Part shown: piece by piece, positions 1 to 12,200 of the stretch
Numbering within the stretch: the first letter of the stretch is position 1
Layout of the letters: each line of letters starts with the position of its first letter
Position numbers and translations under genes: made by a program
Assembly: GCA_017591395.1 (NCBI GenBank)
Contig: WEDG01005132.1
Location: 62,001 to 126,000 of the forward strand
Direction of reading: 5' to 3'
Source of the DNA: Schistocephalus solidus
Taxonomy: Eukaryota; Platyhelminthes; Cestoda; Diphyllobothriidea; Diphyllobothriidae
Length of the DNA stretch: 64,000 nucleotides
Notes under the pieces: generated by a model
Seen by the model: only the letters and a program-made list of their open reading frames with translations
Database searches by the model: none
What the model was told of the DNA's origin: nothing

Positions 1-608
1 CTCTCGCTCATCTTGGTTAAACACCAACATGCATATCGCGAAACGACTTTCGTTGTAGCAAAACTGCGCCCTAGACTTCAGTTCTAAAATTATTTTAAGG
101 GTCGTTGCCGAGGATTTGAACCAATTGGCGGCTGAGCGTTTCCCTGTTGATATGCTTTAGCATGTTAATTATTTCCTTTCAATCTCTCTTAACAAGTGCT
201 ATAACCTTCGCTCTTGAAGAATACCTCAGTCATGTTTTAGAATTTCTGCCTGGGAATTGCGGCGTTGATTCTGGGACCCTTTTACTGGTACTGTATTTCG
301 TTTGCAATTTAACCGAAGCACCTACTGTTAGCTATCCCCGCCTTTCAACTAGCGGAACTTTCTTTCCCAGTCTACATTCATTTACTCTGGATAACTGGAC
401 CGCCGAACCCCAAAGATCCAAATCCATAAGAAGATTCAGTCCAACCGTGTGTTTGGTTATGCCTACAATGCTGCGATTTACCAGTTGCTCAGTTCAACCC
501 TCGTTTTCTTTTATTAGTCTCCCCTTAGAATTTTTGACAGCTTGCGTTCACATGGTGTGCTCACAAGGCTGTCGGGCTAAAAGATCCTAATGAAACGCAT
601 GAACTTAC

Positions 609-685
609 CTCAAAAAGGACTTCACAACCAATCAAAACCTCAGAAACCCAGCCTGCAGCCCTATGGCCATAAATGCCGTGAGAGA
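609..685 (-). CDS. Candidate next exon of the same - strand gene
   Basis: The acceptor is AATATAG and the donor is GAG|GTAAGT, a full consensus site (603-608 on the + strand). In phase with the exon at 754-894 it reads SHGIYGHRAAGWVSEVLIGC and then EVLFE. The intron between them would be about 68 bp. Nothing convincing follows toward position 1. Confidence 0.4.
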
Positions 686-753
686 CTATATTTCCCGCTT
701 AACTTCGGGAACAAACAGGGAAAAAGTAATGTGTACTGGAATGATGAACGCAC

Positions 754-894
754 TTTCTTGTAGTTGCTGTGACTGCGAACCTGCCTGGAGCGTATTCAGC
801 CTGGAATAAGATGCCAGATCTAGCTCGCCCGTGAAAGAAGGCGCTTCATCTGCCGATTTAGCTTCCGCCAAGAAGCATGCGGGGCTTTCATAAT
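754..894 (-). CDS. Candidate exon of an unrecognised - strand gene
   Basis: Read on the - strand, an acceptor (GGCCCTCCTTTAAG) precedes 141 nt ending at a plausible donor (AAA|GTGCGT). The 46 full codons include YESPACFLAEAKSADEAPSF and then TGELDLASYSRLNTLQ, ending Gln-rich. It leaves one base, which matches the next candidate exon. I do not recognise the protein. Two short exons in phase are suggestive rather than proof. Confidence 0.38.
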
Positions 895-3252
895 CTTAAA
901 GGAGGGCCGAGATTCAAAAGCTTCTACTTCTATTTTCCGCTTAATTTGCAAATCTAAGCCAGGGTTGTCACCTTCCAATTTGAGGGTTTCCTGTTGACTC
1001 GTAATTTAATTTCCTGTATCTGTAATGTGCCTGACGGACTTTGGTATCAGAAAATGTCTGCCTTATCCGCTGACTCTCACAATTCGGCAGAAAGTGTAAA
1101 GCAGGCAGTGTATTTACTTTTTAAAAGACAGTAAAAGCAATTTGATTCGTAAACTGAGATTGAACGTCTTAATTCACTAACAGAGAAAAGGCCTCACGTG
1201 CAAAACATTACAACGCGCTGCCTTGCGATTCGAAAAAGATCAGTCTTGGAATGACCACTCGAGACGGGGGCAGACTGATGAGGGTGCACCTCAGGGTACT
1301 GGAAGATGCGCTAGGCTTCGGGCGTGGTTTGGGGCGTTGGGACCTCGGGCGGCATTGTGGGTGAACGGTGTGAAGTCCAGTGGGACATCATAGGTCCATG
1401 TCCCGGCTGTCTTGTGCGGCTGAGGCAGTTCACCAGCAGGGGGTGGGGTTTGCTGGACCTCAGGGACTAGATTACTCTGAGTACTGTTAAGCTTAACGGT
1501 AATTTCATTTAAGACCATTAAGGGGAATACTCAGTATATAATACAAGTCGTATTGGCGGTAGGGTTTCCAGGTTGTGAGTCGTTGGCATTGGAGTCTTTA
1601 GAGATTCGTTTCTTGGACTTTTTGTGTGACCAACCACTCGTCCTCGAAATCTCCAATGCCTTATTTTTGTTTTACCAACTGCTTCGAGAGTTTAAAACAA
1701 TGCGACGTGTCCGTAGAGATTCTTAAAATTGAGTTGACTCGATTTTGTCAGATTCATCCAATACACACGAGCTGGCCTCATAATTCGTTCACAAAAACGC
1801 ATTTTTAGCATCCGGAGGCGTTTATTTTTGATCTACGGTCGTTTCAAAGACACATTCCTTGCCTCAAAGTGAGAGAAGGTTTGTTAGGTGGTCTGCACCT
1901 AGATTCAGAATGTTTTTCATTCAACTCGAGGATGCTGCTGTGGTGCCGATATGCGCATGGTTCGTTCGTCAAGAGCTATGAGACGACGAAGGTTGCATAA
2001 GTTGCGCTAGAGAATATAGCCATCTCAGACTCTCGAAATTAATGAATTGTAAGAAGATCGTATAACATAAAAAGATAAAGTCGACCCTTATTGAAAGCAG
2101 AAATAAGGATCTTGGTGAGAGGAGCATGGGCGATGAGACGATCACAAGACTTACGTAACAAAGTTAACGTCAAACATTTCTAATAGATGAGCAACTGTCT
2201 ATTTTAAAACCCAATAGATCTAAATAAAGATGAGAATAGCGTGCTGCTTAAGTCCTCCACTTGATTTTATTTACATGAATCCTTTCGGCATATATTTGAT
2301 ACTTATCCATCACCACAAGAAAACAAATTTGGGTAGCTGACAAGATAAATGTCGTGGATTGGTAAGCACGCATCGACTTCTCCACACCGTTTGCTAGAAG
2401 AGGTTGGCGTGTTGTGATCCATGGAACTAGATAAAGAGAGAAAGAGTGGGGAATAGAGAGCTAGCAAGTACATTAGGAGTTACCATGGTTTAGCATTTAG
2501 TATGTGCATCAGAAAGGCACCTGTGCCTTTAAATGACAACAAAGTATAAATTAGATCAAAAGTACTTTTCCTGCTCTTAATGAATTCAGATATATTTTTT
2601 TGCTGGGGCATTAGTGATGGGCATCTTATTTAACTATACTTAGAAATTTTATCTGTAAGGTTCTTTTGTAAGTGCTGAATAATTTTGAACTACAGCCCAT
2701 TGCAGTTCAAAGTCACAGCACCAAACTACACTGCATACATTGTAAATGAGAGAAAATCACAAATTTATACGATATGAATAAGAGAGGAGTCCACACAGTT
2801 CTCACAAAATGTAATGGATTTAGATAATGTTGTATTTATTGTAGGCAACATTGATAAAATTGACTGGGTATGATGTATTAGGATTAAAATGTCCAGCTCT
2901 TTAAATATCGTAATAATTAAATTTCACAAAACTGTAAGGATATACTTTCTTCAAGTACTCTAATTAAAAGGCATAATTTCTATCAAACAAAGTACAAAAT
3001 ATAATATTTTTGTGCGTATTTGGTAATACAATATAGTTAAATAAATGATTAAAATCATTGAGAAAATTGCATACTAATTAAGAGGCAATTTTTTACAAAG
3101 CATGTTTGTTGCATTCAAGAAACTCAGTCAAAGCCCAGCTGGCTGGGAGGGAACTGCATAGTAATCAAACTAACCAACTCCATAAGGTATTTGTTTGAAT
3201 CTAAAAATGTTCCAAATCCTGGGTGAGCATTTCATGGGGCCAAGAATCTACT

Positions 3253-3253
<1 letters not shown>
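895..3253. other. Non-coding stretch, AT-rich from about 2040
   Basis: Apart from the possible - strand exon at 1291-1518, I see no supportable gene, RNA or element. The part from 2040 to 3120 is strongly AT-rich and has no open frames of note. Confidence 0.5.
1291..1518 (-). CDS. Possible upstream exon or coding relic (- strand)
   Basis: A 76-codon open stretch reads EITVKLNSTQSNLVPEVQQT, then a Pro-rich segment, then DVPLDFTPFTHNAAR. Codon usage looks natural. A weak donor (GAG|GTCCCA) would join it in phase to the exon at 754-894. It could equally be a transposon relic. Confidence 0.25.
   Translation of the reverse strand: MVLNEITVKLNSTQSNLVPEVQQTPPPAGELPQPHKTAGTWTYDVPLDFTPFTHNAARGPNAPNHARSLAHLPVP

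Positions 3254-3294
<41 letters not shown>
3254..3294 (+). repeat. (CT)n microsatellite
   Basis: About 20 uninterrupted CT units. Confidence 0.97.
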
Positions 3295-3300
<6 letters not shown>

Positions 3301-3423
3301 TTAAGGCGCTCACTGATCGGATGCAGGGACTCGTTCATTGTATGCTGTGGGGCTAGCTCTCAAGCCCCGTGAGGCGGCTAGGGATATGAGCGGGAATGGC
3401 ATGATAGAGCCAAAGAGACAAGG

Positions 3424-3456
3424 GAGCTGGAATGGCCATTTCCTGGCCCATGCTAT
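3424..3456 (-). repeat. Fragment of the hammerhead SINE body
   Basis: The bases GGAGCTGGAATGGCCATTTC and those following match the GAAA / stem III / stem I part of the SINE described at 28448 and 53170, in - orientation. The tRNA-like head is absent. Confidence 0.4.
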
Positions 3457-3467
3457 ATATCACACTT

Positions 3468-3743
3468 TCATGTGGACCATGCTGTGTGGTTGGCTGACGT
3501 TTCGGAAGCTTTGTCTTTCCCGTCATATTCGGCTGTGGTGATTGTTCGTGGCACTTTTCGTGTTATGATTGTAGTTATCACGGTAGGAGGCGTGGGGAGT
3601 GGGGGGAGGGGTGGGGTAGACAGTGGGAGGGATGGTGGAACCGTTGGGTTTTGGGGTGGGGGTTGGGACTTGGGTTGGCCGGTTTTCGCGTCCGTGGGGG
3701 GGAGGATACATGATCCGGGGAGTTTCCCGCTTGATTCAGGCAT
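3468..3743 (-). pseudogene. Pro-rich open segment, possibly the tail of a Ty3-type integrase
   Basis: An open - strand frame is dominated by Pro, Thr and Ser (NPTVPPSLPLSTPPLPPLPT). It resembles in style the Pro-rich C-terminal tail of the Ty3-type element at 61000-61260 of this window. No catalytic domain adjoins it. The G-rich + strand frame is the mirror image. Confidence 0.25.
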
Positions 3744-4139
3744 GGATGGCTATTTGATGGGTTTGGGTCGACGGCGCGAGGTTAGTGAGCCGTGCGTGGG
3801 CCAGCTAAGCCAATGTGCGTCCAGATCGATATCGCCAGTTGATACTGTGTTTGTGGTTGGAGTCACCAAGCATCAGAAATTTCGTACTGCTGTTGTGCGC
3901 CATAGCCACCACTTCGGTTGCGTCCTAATTGATGCGGTGTTCACAGTCCACAGAAGCGTGCAAACGAGGGACGAGGGATCACGTCGTCGAGATAGCCCAG
4001 TTTATGTTCGTTTATACGAGTCTAAAGTTGTCGGCCATATGGCATACACCAAGCGCAGAAACCATTTACACACGGGTGCGTGAGTACACATTTGAACATG
4101 CTCTTTTGCAGGTGGAAACCGCGATAGTGCTGCGCGCAG

Positions 4140-4990
4140 GGAGGACGCCAACTTAGTAGGCAATGGGAATGCAAACCGATAACTATCTGGCAATCCTTCC
4201 GGAAATTCCCTGCATGTAGGGTGACGCAGGAATTTCCGCAGAAACTGTTTTCTGCATTAGACTCGACGCTTTGTGGTTGTCTCTGGCGTCAGAGAGGCAG
4301 TTTTTACAAAGCTGACCCGGTGTCCATTTGAGTCGGAGACCAGCAGTATTCTACAAAGTAAAGCAGGTTCCTTCTTAAGAAGATCGTCACTGCTACAGTA
4401 ACGAAAATGCCCGGATGATAGCGTTCGAGTACAACTCTTTTTGTGGTTAGCTGGATGGATTTGCTGTCATAGTTAAGTATGGTACAGCGACTGAGCCCTT
4501 GCAGTACACACTCGACATTAAATTTTATTCCCAGTTTTTAGATATAAGTCTAAATAGAGGATATTTTCTCGTTGCGAGAATAAATTGGATAGCTGGGAAA
4601 ATTTTATTCAGACTCTTATGCAGCTACTCGGACTGTGTGCAAAGATAATAATACATATCAGAACTGCACTTTGCGGCTCATTTCGCATCTATCCTCCGGT
4701 TGTTGGCGCAGGGGTTGAGGAAGTTTCTCGATATCAGCGAGCCATTGGGTGCCCTTAACCTGTTGATAATATTTCCCATGGATTTGACAATAGTTCTTCA
4801 GACAAAGTTTAAAGCACATCTAGTACGTGTTGCAATGGAATATTGACAGGGTTGCTCTTTGTAGGTGTCGAGCGACGCTCAATTGCCCAGTCATGCATTG
4901 TGGGGAAAATAAGGCGGCTACATCAAATGATAGCATGCATTCATCATGACTTACGTTGACATGGATCTCCTGAGGAAGGGCCATAGGAAT
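4140..4990. repeat. Dispersed repeat, copy 1 of an unclassified pair
   Basis: It shares ordered landmarks with 6170-6965: GGAAAT-CCCTG-AGGGTG, then CTTTGTGGTTGTCTCT, then GGATAGCTGG-AAA, then ACATCAAATGATAG followed by ATTCATCA. The order and spacing are roughly conserved and the intervening sequence is diverged. No terminal repeats are evident. Confidence 0.5.
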
Positions 4991-6169
4991 TTTGCAGGCG
5001 CTATAAGATCACATCAGTCAGGTGCTGGGTTACCATAACCTGCTCATTTATGGGACAGAAAGCACGTGAACTGATCTAATGGAGTGGAACAACGTTCTCG
5101 GTGGCCTGCTTCCATGCACTGCTGGGAAGGCCATACATAATTGCGATACAGAATTCTGAAATTTGGTCAACAGGGGGACTCCCATGAGCTTTAGGTCGGT
5201 GACTCATTTGCTTTTCTTCTTCAGGGCTGCAGCCTGCTTTTTTGTGGGGTCTGCAGCAGAGTGATTTGTAGGCGTCTTCGTCGTTGGAAAGCTGATTAAG
5301 CACGTTGATGTAATCAACCTTTCATTTTCACCTGACGGCGAAGACCCGGCGGTGTAACCTGCTTAATTCAAATTACAAGCTCGATTTTTGACGAACCTCG
5401 CTATTTATATCATCTCCGGAATGCATACTACCTCGGATTACTCAACATATTTTCAGAGGTCGGCAGCGTCTGGCAGACGTTGGAGGTCCGGAAAACAGGC
5501 AGACGCAAACATTCTCCCTGGGATTAGTGTCCTGCCCCAGGTCTTGTGCTTCCCGGGCCCGGTGTCGGGTTGGCTCGGGCGTGGACTGCGGGATCTTGAG
5601 GGCCGTTATATCATATGCTTGCCGTGATCTTGTGGATTCAGGCGACAATGTCAGGTCAGGGGCTGGTGGGTTGCCTGTTTCCATGGAAGTTGTTGGCGGT
5701 GTTGGCTGTGAATGGAAATGCTACTTGGTGACAGGGTTAGAACCGGATCGGACTTGGGATGAGGCATGGGTCGCTGTCCCGTCCATTCGAGGAACTGTGC
5801 GAGGAGTCGTTCCTCTCGGGGTCATGGGAGTTGTGCTGCTGTCTGGGGACAGGGTTCATTTGGTATGGTTGTGAGCTTGTAGGCGTTTGTCAATTGTCGG
5901 TGGGTTTAAGATTAGGATGGTTAAGTATCAGGATGGTGTGTTTGGGCATTTGGGTCTGGCGATGGGATTGTTTGGTTTGGTTTTGTGATGGGTGATGGGA
6001 TTAGGTGTTTTGATGGGCCGTGGTTCGGCATGTGAATCATGACAGGTGTTTTGCTACTCTTTGGGGATGAGGGTTGTTGTTTACTCAGGACTGGCGTTGC
6101 ACTTGCAGGGGAGGACCGCGTTCGCTCGAAATGGCACGTGGAAGAAACAAAGAGCCGGTTTAATGGTGG

Positions 6170-6965
6170 TCGAGTGAGCGTTTGGAAATGCCCTGTTTGC
6201 AGGGTGGTGAGTAGAAGAGACTAATTACAGAGTCCGGAACTTTGTGGTTGTCTCTGAGAGTCTACAGTAGTTTTCGCAACCTGGGCGGGTATACGTCGAG
6301 ACTGATGCAGTCGTGGGAGTTCGTCCTACCGTGAGATCATTGGTGTCGCCGTGATGACGGGCTCAGGGTGGGGACAGGGTTTGGCATTCAGCTCCTTTTA
6401 TGTCACAGGTGGTGACTTTTCCTAGTTATGATGAATTGTCATGCGTCCGAGCATGCAGGTGGATGCACGCTTTGCAGGCCGCCATCAATGAAGGTCGAAT
6501 CCCTCACATCAGAAACTGGGAGGATATCTCCTGTTACCTTTTGCGAGAGCTGGATAGCTGGAAATCGCTATTCAAGAGCTTTGATGCTAACTGTCAGAAT
6601 CCCACAGAAAGATATGATAAATCATCTCAGCTTATCCTACGATATCCGAAGCTCTATGTGTATGTCTGAGAGTTCGCATGGCATCCTCTTCTGGTGTTTG
6701 TAGTTTTCAGTGGTTTCTGGCGAGAGCATGGCGTTGGCAAGAAGCCCATGGTGTTTTCCTTAGCCTGGTATTGGCGCTTTCCTATCGGATTGAAAAGTAG
6801 TTCATAGAGACAGAGTCTAGAAATTTCAAAGCTTATGCTGCCGATGGAGATGTCGATTGCGGTAATCTTTGCAGGCATCTGGTCACGCACTAGATTTCCA
6901 GGTCATGTGAGTATTGAGGAAAATATAGCCGACCACATCAAATGATAGGATACATTCATCAGGCC
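6170..6965. repeat. Dispersed repeat, copy 2
   Basis: This is the partner of 4140-4990 in the same orientation. It contains an 89-codon open frame at 6400-6669 (MSQVVTFPSYDELSCVRACR and onward) that is disrupted in the other copy, so it may be a relic of the element's own protein. I recognise no domain. Confidence 0.5.
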
Positions 6966-7780
6966 TATGAGTCTACTGGGCGAGTTCATGAACCGAATTG
7001 GAACCACTTTACAAAAGCATGCTCTGCGTCTCCCTAGCAGAGGTATTGTTGATGCTGCTCTGGAGGTGGTCTCGATTTAATCAGTCGCGTCAAAAGCTTG
7101 CCTCCAAGAACGCCAGGAGCAGCAGCCATCATGCTCGGATGGATGGTGAAGCAGGTACGATGTACGAAGTACGAGTACAGGGCTGGTGTAGTTGCATGAA
7201 CCCACCCTCTTTTTCGTCTTCGTATTCGCGAGGAGATTGATAAATGCGATCAAGGTATTATTGGAGCCAAGAATCTTTATGCTACATTTCGCCTTTTTCT
7301 TCGGCTTCTGACAGGGTTGATCCAGCTCTGATTAGCATGTGCTAGTTATAGTTACAGGCGGTCATCGTATTCTCGAAGAAGAAGGGATATGAAGCCTATG
7401 GACCGGGAGATATGCTTGGACTACGACCTTTCGGAAAGTCGACTCCTCCTTTCCGTTATCAGTGTAGTGTATTGGCTCGTCCTGCTGGCCATGACTGCTT
7501 CCAACTCTGACGCCTACCTGTTATTTTACCCTTGCTCGACACATGAACTTTGATTTTGCTCGTTCGCTGTTTTATTAGTATCAACCTCTCCGGACGACAA
7601 CCGGTGGGTTCATGGTGACCTTTATTTTCCTTGCGACCGTCGTCATTGTTGGCGTATCAGCGTGCTTGTCCAGCCTGCCCCTCGTCAGCTAACGGAACTG
7701 ATCAATTTTAGTGCTCTCACACGATGCAGGTAGTCCCGAGGCGTGGCATGTGAGTAGTGTTTCACTCATGGAGCAGGATG

Positions 7781-8212
7781 CTAGAATAGGATTAGCTTTG
7801 GATTATCAAAATTGCCGATCAAAAGCATACCCATTGAGTTGTAGAACGCTCGGATTCGAGCCTGGACTTTCTGGTCACGGAATAGTATGGAGTCCAACAC
7901 TATCGCATTGCTAAATTTAGTAAAATGGTTTCGCCTCCTCACCATTACCTGATGTTGATGGCTTGCCAATGCCATGCTCGCAGAACTGAAATTAGCAAAG
8001 ACTAGAAGAGGATGCTGTGCGAACTGAGATGAGATTTCTCCTTTGGCCACAACGGACCGCATCTCGGGAAGACACCGCAGAAATTTATAATCTACAGCTA
8101 CCTTAAAAGCCCATGACTTCTTTCTACATTCTAAGGACACACTTGGCTGCATCAGTAAAAATAGTTTTCTATAAAATCCTAAGGGCCATTTTTTGCCATC
8201 TATTGTGGTCAA
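7781..8212 (-). pseudogene. Possible degenerate LTR-retroelement RNase H region
   Basis: A 143-codon - strand frame starts DGKKWPLGFYRKLF and has AFKVAVDYKFLRCLPE further on. The layout resembles the start of a Ty3-type RNase H (PLGFFSKKL ... AVKHFRHFLEGR). The catalytic acidic residues are not recognisable and there are no flanking LTRs. Confidence 0.3.
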
Positions 8213-8439
8213 AGCAATTGTCTACCTCCGCATTCGAGATTTTTACTTGCCCTTGTCTCATCTAATACAGTGTTAAGTGAAATAGCTGTGCACGAAAATC
8301 CCTTGCCCGTGTGCGCTTTACGTCCCGTACCACCTTCTTAAGCACAAGAATTAAGTTAGCATGAGGGTACTCGAATGATTCTCACCTGATCCCCTCAAAC
8401 TTTTTTACACTTTGGACTAATTGTCTCTTGTCTCCACAG

Positions 8440-9297
8440 TGAAGCACAGGGTACTCTCGAAACAGATGCAACTGATGCAACTGAAGAGCGAAACTTTGAG
8501 AAGGCGGCGAGCCGAGATTACTTCCTTGGTCAGGCAACAAATAAGTGTCCAACAGGCCAAAAAACGCGCTGAAATGAAATCCAAAGAGCGCACACTTCGT
8601 GCCGGTCGGATGCCCGTTATCACTGTTAACGCCGCAGACATTGCATTAACTACCGAAGATATGGCCATCATGGAAGATAAGCTTCTCAATCAGTTTGGAA
8701 GTCGAAATTCAATGTACCAGGGAATAGAAAACTTCCTAAATTCTGATACGGCGGCCATGGAGGCAATGGCTAAAGCCCTAAGTTCAGATGAACGAGCACA
8801 GCAGTTCGTGGGAACACTGAAGCAACCGAAGTATCTTCTGGAATACCTGCAGCACAAATTTGGTGGACTAGATCGAGTCTTTTCGCTGATTGATTCAGCC
8901 ACTGTGGGTGACTTTGACGCAATTCACACCATGGCTCGCGCAGTCGGGCAAGATAGTGACGCCATTGTTAAGTTCGTGGCTTTCATGGAGAAAACTGCCT
9001 TTGCGGCGGCCAACTGTCTGCAGACTAAGGCCCGAAATTTTCCCTACGTAGAAGATTACATAGCTCTGCTGTTGAAACGAGACTGGTCAGAGTCCGAACT
9101 CAAGGATCTGGCAAACGGACGCTACAAAGAGGAACTACAACCCGGTGATTTGCCAATTACAAATCCTCTTACAACAACCGCAACGACAATGAGTGAAGAG
9201 ATGCTGCTAAAGTTCTACAAGGCCCTCAAAACCACTGATCACGAGTTTTTTACCGGAATCGGAAACATGAAATTTGAACAAGAAACTCCCCGTGGCA
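8440..9297 (+). CDS. Exon 1 of the visible part (helical, basic N-terminal block)
   Basis: The acceptor is CTCCACAG just before 8440, and the exon starts with the last two bases of a codon. About 285 codons are open. They begin with a very basic segment (four consecutive Arg, then [11 protein letters not shown]) and continue into helical sequence rich in Ala, Leu and Met. Near residues 80-110 the phrase [20 protein letters not shown] is typical globular helix. The donor is uncertain: GTGGCA after 9291 and GTTCTA after 9297 both leave one base, as exon 2 needs, and both are weak. The first codon could even be an ATG split by an intron (A|TG), but I cannot show that. The frame runs on open to a stop at 9357, which I read as intron. 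Confidence 0.75.
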
Positions 9298-12200
9298 GTT
9301 CTATGCAAGTTATTTCTTCTTTTCCTGTGTCAATTTCCCTAGGAACTTTTAAATACTAGGATGTTTGCAGACGACAAAACAAAATTGTCCTTCAAGACTC
9401 TATTGACTTCAAGCTTATAAGTAGCTGATGGGACACTTTATTCGGCCTAGTTTAGGCTGATGTCTGTAGTATTTTGCTTCATGTTTGTAGATTAGTTACA
9501 TAATCAACAAACATGAAGTAAAATCGGCAGAGAAACATAAATCCGATTGAATTCTTCACTCAAAGCAGTGACACTCTAACCGATGAACCAGGCGCTTTGC
9601 GTACGGCACGTGACAACCCCGTTGTCTGCTTAGCCCAAGTTCGGGTATCATTTTAGTGTGTATTTCTAGTCGTTGTGTGACTGCCTGCGATGGCTTTACA
9701 CGGAGCCCCAAAGAAAAAGGGACTTTTTTAAAAAGCCTTTTTAACCGACCCCGGCTAACGCTGCCCTAACTGCTCAGCCGCGCGCTGCCCTGCGCATGCT
9801 GATTTCAGGCTTGGAGATCTTCCCGACCAGTCATATGAGAAGACAGTCCAGTCGATATGCTAATCACTCAAGGACGCTAGCTGATAAGTTCTATTTCCGT
9901 TCGAACTTGGGTTCATGCGTATGCTCAATTTCGCTCTTTATACAGTAGGTGACCTAACTCGTGCAATGTTTTCTGAAAATTGGATTGAGGAGTTAAACGC
10001 ACAATTCGTACTACTATTTTTGTTTGTTGAGTGGAGTTGAGGCACATAATGCCTTTTGCTGAAGAATGCTGCATATTTACTGCAGAATATTTAAGGAAAA
10101 AAAGACAAGATTTGGACAAACTCTGAGGTTGCCGGGCATTCAAGAAATTTACTTGGTGTGAAAAAGGTATATAAGTGCATCACGAGTTAAACAAATAAGA
10201 AAATTATGCATAAGCGTCCAGTGGAAGTTTTATTGCAAATTCGAATTTATTTAAACAACAAGTATGCTTTTGTATAGGGCTAGTTCATAGAGTTTGAGGC
10301 CAAAAAGTGTGAAATACCCTCATATTCAAAAAGGCTAGGAAATACTAGCAAGTTCTGTAACTATTCCGATAAAAATGGCACGTGTCCACATTGCTGTCCT
10401 ATTTAACAGAACAAATGTGCAAACATCAATACCCTTGAGTGAAAGTTTTTGTATCCTGCAGCGGAGTAAATACCGGATAATCAGCTCTTAAAGTGCTGAC
10501 TCGTATTACTTGATTCCACGCGCTGCAAGCATTGATGGTGCTCTAACTCTTTTTCATTCGGTGTTTGGGATATGTGAGATGGAAGCGAAAATGAGGGTGA
10601 CACCATAATGTGCCCCCTAGGGGCAACTTTCCCCATGTTTCCTCGCTGTAACCTATATGATGTGCTTGAAGCTATCACGACACTTTCGGACTAAGTGTGC
10701 CGACTCTCCTCAGGAGCGAGGGCTAGACCTTAATTGTTCCTTCATAATTTAATTTTTTGAAACCTTTCACTTCTGCGACATCCACATCGGTAGACGGTGA
10801 CTTCGTGGAACGTCAGCCGTTGGACCCAGCCTCGTCTTCAGTCGTCTTGGATCTGGTCAACTGCGGTACCGATCTAGCATTCGTGTGCATTAATGCAAAT
10901 TATTGTTACTTCATCTCCAGGGCCAACAGTGACTGGCTGGCAAGCAAATGGAAATAGGACAGTCCTAGTCGACCCATCACATAAGACTATTTTGTGCAGG
11001 TTGTGTGAGATTCGTCCATATTCGGTCCTAAATACAGGTAGCCTGTTCATTCTTTCATGTTTTTTACTCAGCCTTGCTGGGAGCACTGTGGAAATTTGGC
11101 CAAATGGAAGCAAATAAAAAATTCTCCTTCTTTGCCGACAATAGGACAATTAGACTGTTTAGTCTGAAAAAGTGGCGTTGATCTGTTTTTCCGCAGTCCT
11201 TTTACGCTGTCCCATGTGTGGGCATTTTGCCCTACATAATATTTTAGCGCCACAAATTCGTATCCCTAAACACACGCACATTATCAGTCAAAACGTCTAC
11301 AAAAACAGTTCTGTTGAAATCATGGCTTATAAGGGCTCCCGTTCTAATAGGCATGACCATTTCAAACAGGTCATCAGCCAGGAGGGGACCAAAAACTGGC
11401 TTTCTTGCCTTGCCTTTATAAGAATTTAATGTTTTCCTACGGCAATAAGGATTTGCGGCAAGGCCAGCTATTCGACTGCTAGTGAGAGACTGTGTGCTCT
11501 CTCTCTTTCCGGCACAGTAGCGACTGCGGTAGTCAACTGCGGTGGGCGAACATATTCCGCATCGTTCCACTCAAGCCGACTCGTTTTATCTGCTTCTCCC
11601 TGTTGGAAGCATTGGTGGATTCAGGGTTTTTTGGTATGGCCGCCTAAACAGGGCACGGAAAAGGAACCGACTGCAACGCTGTGGTTTTACACCAAATTCC
11701 GGAGAAATTAGGCTTAGGATTAAGGTGAAGGTTAGAGTAAGGGTTAGGGTTGAAGACAGAGTTGGGGGTGATAGTAAGGATTATGCTTTTAGGTTAAGGT
11801 TTGGGTTCGTGATAACTGTTCAGGGTTAAGATTAAGGTTAAACTTCAATTTTCTACTAGGGTTAGTGTTAACGTTAAGACACGGGATTATTTGCCCTGCC
11901 TGAAATTTCTCCCAAGGCCAGTTATTTTAATCGGGTGGTGCAGTTTCTGTTGCCTGGTCTTGTTTTAGCGGCCATACATCTTCTCCGTACATTTTTTACC
12001 CTTCAGGTGAAACACCTGATAAACTTGTATGGTAAAAACTCGAAGGTCTGCAACAAAAATTCAAGAGCACAGTCCTCTTAAAAGATCAGTAAACGAGCGC
12101 TTGCTTTTGGAATATTTTGAACGTCTTCATATTTGGTAGTGAACAGTTAACATATTATTAAAAAAATGTAATTCAAAGTGATTTTTTAATGATCACGTAT

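Noticed and set aside
147..590. 147-codon + strand open frame
   Set aside because: No recognisable motif, odd composition (Ser/Phe/Leu/Cys-rich) and no splice context; probably chance in a moderately GC stretch.
3472..4083. 203-codon + strand open frame, Gly-rich
   Set aside because: It is the mirror of the Pro-rich - strand segment and runs on into repeat sequence; its composition explains its length.
10757..10957. Single continuous 66-codon frame instead of two exons
   Set aside because: The coding-like character changes frame at about 10866-10920, and splice signals with matching phase split it into exons 2 and 3.
11690..11890. Telomere end
   Set aside because: Units are heavily diverged, the block is inside an intron, and several similar short blocks occur across the window.
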